Origin: Nocardiopsis alba DSM 43377 | Lineage (GTDB): Bacteria; Actinomycetota; Actinomycetes; Streptosporangiales; Streptosporangiaceae | Direction: 5' to 3' | Assembly: GCF_000341225.1 (NCBI RefSeq) | Contig: NZ_ANAC01000012.1 | Location: 248,001 to 312,000 of the forward strand | Length of the DNA stretch: 64,000 nucleotides | Shown: positions 60,222-64,000 of the stretch, in pieces | How positions within the stretch are numbered: the first letter of the stretch is position 1 | Layout of the letters: the number at the start of each line of letters is the position of its first letter | Notes under the pieces: generated by a model | Databases searched by the model: none | Told to the model about the DNA's origin: nothing | Seen by the model: only the letters and a program-made list of their open reading frames with translations | Program-made: the position numbers and the translations under genes

Positions 60222-62246
60222 TCAGCGTCCCCGTGCGGGAACACCCGCCTTGAGCAGCATCTCCTCGTACTCCTCCTCCGGGACCGAGTCCAGGACGATC
60301 GCCCCTCCCGCCCCCACGGTCACCTCTGAGCCGGCCCGCACCGCCGTGCGGATGACCACGCTCAGGTCGGCCTCGCCGGTGTGCGACACATAGCCCAGGG
60401 CACCCGAGTACACGCCCCTCGCCGAGCCCTCCAACCGGTCGATGATCTCCATCGTGCGCTCCTTGGGGGCGCCGGTCATCGAACCGGCGGGAAAACAGGC
60501 GCGCACGGCCTCCAGGGTCGTCACCTCCGGACGCAGACGCCCCTGGATCGTGGAGACCAACTGGTGGACGGTGGCGTGCGACTCCACGTACATGAAGGCC
60601 GGCACCTCCACCGAACCGATCTCGCACACACGCCCCAGATCGTTGCGGAGCAGGTCCACGATCATGAGGTTCTCGGCGCGGGTCTTGGCCCCCAGCCTCA
60701 GCTCCTCGGCGATCCGGGCGTCGACCTCGGGGTCCGCGTGACGCGCGGCGGTGCCCTTGATCGGGCGGCTCTCGGCCACCCGGTCGGAGCCCACCCGCAG
60801 GAACCGCTCGGGCGAGGCGCTCATGACGGTCACCTCCCCCAGCCGCAGGAAGGACGCGTAGGGGGCCGGGGCGGCGGCGCGCAGTCGACGGTAGAAGTCC
60901 AGATCGTCGCCCTCCCCCAGGTCGGGCAGATGGACCCGGTCGGTCAGGCAGATCTCGTAGCTCTCCCCCTCGGCGAGGTATCCCAGACAGGTCTTCACGT
61001 CGTCGACGTAGCCCGGACCCGGGCGTTCGAGCAGGTCGGGCAGGTGGGCGGGGGCCGCGCCGGGCGGCGGGGGCGAAGGCGCGGGCAGGTCGACCAGGGC
61101 GGCCCGGGTGGCCTCGACCCAGACCCTGCCCTCGTCACCTCCTTCGGAGGAGACCACGTAGGTGCGGTCCTCGTGGTGGTCCACGGCCACGAGTCGGTCG
61201 CACCGCATCCACACGGCGTCGGGGGTCGCGGCGGTGTGGGTGTTCGAGGCCCCGCTGTCGGCCTTGAGCTCGTACCCCAGGTACCCCACGTATCCCCCGG
61301 CGAGGTCGAAGGGGAGGCCGGTGGGGCGGGGAGCGTGTCCGGTGCGGCGTTCCAGGGCGTCGAAGACGGTGCCGGGTTCCGTCGAGACACCCGAGGGGGT
61401 GCGTACGCGGACGCCCTCGTCGCCCACGTCGTAGGTGAGCACCTCGGCGGTGGGGCCCTCGGCCGCGCCCAGGAAGGAGAAGCGGGCCGGCCCCTCCGGG
61501 CGGGAGCTGTCCAGCCAGAACGCGTACTCGGCGTCGGAGTACAGGTGGACGAAGGCGTGTTCGGTGTCCACGGCCCGATCGATCTCCGCGACGTGGAGGG
61601 GCGCGGTCTCGGGGCCGAGCGCGCGCGGGGGCGTGGGGACCGTGGCGAGGGAGGGGCGACGTCGGGCGTGCGGTCGGGCCAGGTCGAGGAAGCCGGAGAT
61701 CAGTTCCGCGCCGTACTCCCCGGAGATCGACTCCGGGTGGAACTGGACCCCCCATCGGGGCAGATCGCGGTGTTCCAGGGCCATGATCACCCCGTCCTCG
61801 GCCCAGGCGGTCGCCCGCAAGGTGTCGGGAAGGGGTTCGGAGACCGCCAGCGAGTGGTAGCGCACGGCGGTGAAGTCCTGGGGCACGCCGGCGAAGAGTC
61901 CGGTACCGGTGTGGCGGATACGGCTCAGGTGACCGTGGCGGGGCTCGGGGGCCGAATCGACCCGTGCCCCGGCCAGGTGCGCGATGGCCTGGTGGCCCAG
62001 GCAGACCCCCAGGACGGGGAGGTCCAGGCGGCTCAACAGCGCGGGGACCCGTCCCAGGTCGCGGGTGACGGCGGGATGCCCGGGGCCCGGTGACACCACG
62101 ACCGCGTCCACCGAGGCGGGGTCGAACCCCTCCCATTCCGCGGCGTCGTTGGCGAGCACGCGCGGCTCCTCGCCCAGGACGCGGGCCAGGAGTTGGAAGA
62201 CGTTGAATGTGTAGCTGTCGTGGTTGTCCACGAGGAGGACGCGCAT
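60222..62246 (-). CDS. pabAB: Aminodeoxychorismate synthase, fused PabA-PabB
   Basis: A 674-residue fusion that makes 4-amino-4-deoxychorismate from chorismate and glutamine, for folate or for p-aminobenzoate-derived products. Residues 1-190 are the glutamine amidotransferase with Cys82 (GVCLGHQAI), His170 and Glu172 (QFHPES). Residues 235-674 are the chorismate-binding domain. It has PIKGT with Lys497 where anthranilate synthases have PIAGT, so it is PabB and not TrpE. Other motifs are TRAENLMIVDLLRNDLGR and GSMTGAPKERTMEIID. The order amidotransferase-PabB also fits. ATG 62246 follows GAAGGGGCGGA. No other folate or antibiotic gene is adjacent. Confidence 0.92.
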   Translation of the reverse strand: MRVLLVDNHDSYTFNVFQLLARVLGEEPRVLANDAAEWEGFDPASVDAVVVSPGPGHPAVTRDLGRVPALLSRLDLPVLGVCLGHQAIAHLAGARVDSAPEPRHGHLSRIRHTGTGLFAGVPQDFTAVRYHSLAVSEPLPDTLRATAWAEDGVIMALEHRDLPRWGVQFHPESISGEYGAELISGFLDLARPHARRRPSLATVPTPPRALGPETAPLHVAEIDRAVDTEHAFVHLYSDAEYAFWLDSSRPEGPARFSFLGAAEGPTAEVLTYDVGDEGVRVRTPSGVSTEPGTVFDALERRTGHAPRPTGLPFDLAGGYVGYLGYELKADSGASNTHTAATPDAVWMRCDRLVAVDHHEDRTYVVSSEGGDEGRVWVEATRAALVDLPAPSPPPPGAAPAHLPDLLERPGPGYVDDVKTCLGYLAEGESYEICLTDRVHLPDLGEGDDLDFYRRLRAAAPAPYASFLRLGEVTVMSASPERFLRVGSDRVAESRPIKGTAARHADPEVDARIAEELRLGAKTRAENLMIVDLLRNDLGRVCEIGSVEVPAFMYVESHATVHQLVSTIQGRLRPEVTTLEAVRACFPAGSMTGAPKERTMEIIDRLEGSARGVYSGALGYVSHTGEADLSVVIRTAVRAGSEVTVGAGGAIVLDSVPEEEYEEMLLKAGVPARGR

Positions 62247-62441
62247 TCCGCCCCTTCTTCCCGAGGTCGAGCGGATTCCGGATCGCGGCAACCCAGATTA
62301 CGGCGATAAGGGACGAAACGTGCACCCGTGGTCGCTGTCCACAGGTCCATGTTCCCCCTGGTGCGCTCCCCTCCGGAAGGGTAGACAAGGAGGTGAGGGC
62401 GAGGGAGAGCCGTCTCTCGCGCGGACCACGGGAGGGGACCC

Positions 62442-62687
62442 ATGCCCGTCTTCATCGCGATGATCATGATCCTGGTCATCCTGCCCCTGGCCTTCTTCTT
62501 CGTGCTCCTCGCGGGAGAGGCCGGAACTTCCGCCCGAGGCCGTCGCACCGTCGACCGGCCGAACGAGCCGTACCCGCCCGCTCCCCCGCCTCTGGACCCC
62601 GCCGAACAGGAACTACGGATGCGTTACGCCAGAGGAGAGATCGACCGGGAGGAGTTCCTCCAACGAAGAATCGACCTGGAGCGATGA
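62442..62687 (+). CDS. Small membrane protein with SHOCT domain
   Basis: An 81-residue protein with one N-terminal membrane helix (about 2-25), a Pro-rich linker and a C-terminal SHOCT motif (EQELRMRYARGEIDREEFLQRR). SHOCT segments are short helical oligomerisation modules found at protein ends. A good GGAGGGGACC precedes ATG 62442. Its partner is unknown. It is divergent from pabAB. Confidence 0.8.
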   Translation: MPVFIAMIMILVILPLAFFFVLLAGEAGTSARGRRTVDRPNEPYPPAPPPLDPAEQELRMRYARGEIDREEFLQRRIDLER

Positions 62688-62712
62688 GACCCACGGCACG
62701 ACGGCGCCATGG

Positions 62713-62740
62713 TTGACAGCCGAGCCGGGGTGGGTAAAGT
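62713..62740 (+). promoter_or_regulatory. Sigma-70-type promoter of the ABC-F gene
   Basis: TTGACA (62713-62718) and TAAAGT (62735-62740) are 16 bases apart, giving a start near 62747. The message would have a leader of about 215 bases before the ABC-F ATG. Confidence 0.6.
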
Positions 62741-62761
62741 ACTCACGTCCTGTTGTCTACG

Positions 62762-62785
62762 AATGAGGTGGACGTTGCGCATCTG
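62762..62785 (+). CDS. Possible 7-residue leader peptide
   Basis: ATG AGG TGG ACG TTG CGC ATC TGA encodes MRWTLRI and begins about 15 bases after the predicted transcript start. There is no strong ribosome site, so it could be translated from a nearly leaderless end. Short upstream frames like this often control antibiotic-resistance genes by ribosome stalling; a following hairpin fits that idea. This is speculative. Confidence 0.3.
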
Positions 62786-62806
62786 AGGTTCGCGATCATC
62801 ACGCGG

Positions 62807-62830
62807 TACGACCCCCGGTCGTCTTCTTCG
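62807..62830 (+). terminator. Possible attenuator hairpin in the ABC-F leader
   Basis: ACGACC-CCC-GGTCGT (62807-62821) is followed by CTTCTTCGC. The small stem with a pyrimidine-rich tail lies 21 bases after the stop of the possible leader peptide and about 140 bases before the ABC-F start. It could act as a conditional terminator. Confidence 0.35.
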
Positions 62831-62961
62831 CGTGGTTGCAACCTCGGTGCACGGGCCGTCCCTCGTTCCTCAGGATCCCTTCACCTCTCTGCCCGGCCGT
62901 CGGCCGCGTGGTGCTCGCATACGAAGCCCTTTCCCATCACGCTTCCGTCTGCGAGAACACC

Positions 62962-64000
62962 ATGTCATTTCCCGTCACCTCCGACGCCTCGGTGACCTGC
63001 TCCGACCTGACCTTCCGCTGGGCCGACGACACCACCGTCTTCGACGGCCTGTCCATGGCCGTGGGACGGGGACGCACCGGCCTGGTCGGCGTCAACGGCT
63101 CGGGCAAGTCGACCCTGATGCGCCTGATGGCCGGGGTGCTCACCCCGGCGCACGGGGCGGTGACCGTCCACGGCCACCTGTCCTACCTGCCGCAGAACAT
63201 CACGCTGGACACCGACCTGACGGTGGATCGGGCCCTGGGCATCGCCGACAAGCGCGCCGCGCTCAACGCGATCGAAGCCGGGGACGCGAGCGAGACCAAC
63301 TTCGAGATCATCGGCGACGACTGGGACGTCGAGGAACGCGCCATGGCCACCCTGGGCACCCTGGGGCTGGACGGCATCGGGTTGGACCGCACCGTGGGTC
63401 GGCTCTCCGGCGGGGAGACCGTGCTGCTGCGCCTGGCCGCGCTGCTCATGGAACGCCCCGACGTGCTGCTGCTCGACGAACCCACCAACAACCTCGACCT
63501 GTTCGCCCGACGACGTCTGTACGACGCCGTGGACTCCTGGCGCTCGGGCACCCTGATCGTGGTCAGCCACGATCTGGACCTGCTGGAGCGGGTCGACCGC
63601 ACCGCCGAACTCCGCAAGGGCGAGATCACCTGGTACGGAGGCGGCTGGTCCGCCTACCAGGAGGCTCTGGACGTCCAGCGGGAGGCGGCCGAACGGACCC
63701 TGCGCGCGGCCGAGTCCGACCTGCGCAAACAGAAGAAGGAGATGGAGGAGACCCAGATCAAGCTGGCCCGCCGTCGACGGCAGAGCAAGAAGTTGGACGC
63801 CCAAGGGGGCATCCCCAAGATCGTCGCCGGCAACCTCAAGCGTTCGGCCCAGGAGTCGGCCGGCAGGCTCAAGGGACTGCACGAGGACCGGCTCCAACAG
63901 GCACGCGACCGCAAGGAGGAGGCCGAGGGGGCCGTCCGCAAGGACGCCGAGATCCGGGTGGAGCTGCCGCACACCGTCGTGCCCGCCGGTCGGGACGTGG
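62962..64000 (+). CDS. ABC-F type ATPase, ribosome-protection family (3' end outside window)
   Basis: The first 346 residues of an ABC-F protein, cut by the window edge. The first ATPase domain has Walker A GVNGSGKST near residue 43, signature RLSGGE, Walker B VLLLDEPTNNLDL and the switch in VVSHDLDLLERV. The long basic linker (about 230-330, with KQKKEMEETQIKLARRRRQSKK) lies between the two ATPase domains, as in antibiotic-resistance ABC-F proteins that act at the ribosomal exit site. There are no membrane helices. Its long leader and possible attenuator suggest drug-inducible expression. ATG 62962 begins a clean N-terminus. Confidence 0.9.
   Translation, partial: MSFPVTSDASVTCSDLTFRWADDTTVFDGLSMAVGRGRTGLVGVNGSGKSTLMRLMAGVLTPAHGAVTVHGHLSYLPQNITLDTDLTVDRALGIADKRAALNAIEAGDASETNFEIIGDDWDVEERAMATLGTLGLDGIGLDRTVGRLSGGETVLLRLAALLMERPDVLLLDEPTNNLDLFARRRLYDAVDSWRSGTLIVVSHDLDLLERVDRTAELRKGEITWYGGGWSAYQEALDVQREAAERTLRAAESDLRKQKKEMEETQIKLARRRRQSKKLDAQGGIPKIVAGNLKRSAQESAGRLKGLHEDRLQQARDRKEEAEGAVRKDAEIRVELPHTVVPAGRDV

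Noticed and set aside
1..64000. CRISPR arrays, tRNA or rRNA genes, insertion sequences
   Set aside because: I looked for regularly spaced repeats, T-loop-like sequences and transposase motifs on both strands and found none that hold up by eye; a tRNAscan or covariance search would be decisive.

Overview
This window is high-GC actinobacterial chromosome. The evidence is the very high GC content, frequent GTG and TTG starts, possible leaderless starts, and the gene families seen (a fused PabA-PabB, a Rv2629-type release-factor-like protein, DUF6194, RlpA behind an MtrA-like direct repeat, LuxR-type two-component pairs). A Streptomyces/Nocardiopsis-like organism fits best, but no rRNA or marker gene is present to fix the genus. 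The + strand is strongly G- and T-rich over roughly the first 13 kb whatever the gene direction, so + strand genes there use TTG leucine codons and - strand genes encode Thr/His/Pro-rich proteins. The bias fades by about 30 kb.

Layout. 0-2 kb: a small membrane protein, then about 1.5 kb without a gene holding two AT-rich palindromes. 2-9 kb: a short kinase-like protein, a phosphoketolase-acetate kinase pair, a lone tyrosine recombinase, exonuclease III and a hydrolase, ended by a clear intrinsic terminator. 9-14 kb: a methyltransferase, a two-component system, an amino-acid permease and a small membrane protein. 14-22 kb: a co-directional - strand block with a second tyrosine recombinase, two small membrane proteins and a large Fe-S nuclease / RNase H-like / SF1 helicase fusion. 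22-25 kb: an RlpA-like cell-wall protein and two divergent ADP-ribosylglycohydrolase-type genes, one fused to a dual-specificity phosphatase domain. 25-37 kb: a MerR-controlled oxidoreductase, an OmpA-domain lipoprotein, acetyltransferases, a small protein ending in a RHIM-like amyloid motif, a frameshifted phosphoesterase, and a TetR-oxidoreductase pair.

37-43 kb: a manganese ABC uptake operon whose promoter carries a DtxR-type box, divergent from a GbsR/MarR-type regulator plus hydrolase behind a 36-bp perfect palindrome, then a DEDDh exonuclease-BRCT protein. 43-48 kb: a secreted beta-helix protein and a four-gene ABC exporter plus two-component operon. 48-57 kb: a release-factor-like protein, two MFS exporters, an AraC-type regulator, a Tat-exported PhoD phosphatase, and an MntR-type regulator whose metal ligands match manganese sensors. 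That regulator is the likely partner of the 40-kb operon. 57-64 kb: VOC proteins, a fulvocin C-related protein with a thioredoxin-like CxxC, a TetR regulator, fused PabAB, a SHOCT peptide, and the start of an ABC-F ribosome-protection gene behind a possible attenuator leader.

No tRNA, rRNA, CRISPR array or insertion sequence was seen. Most convergent gene pairs are separated by long perfect GC hairpins without a T tract.
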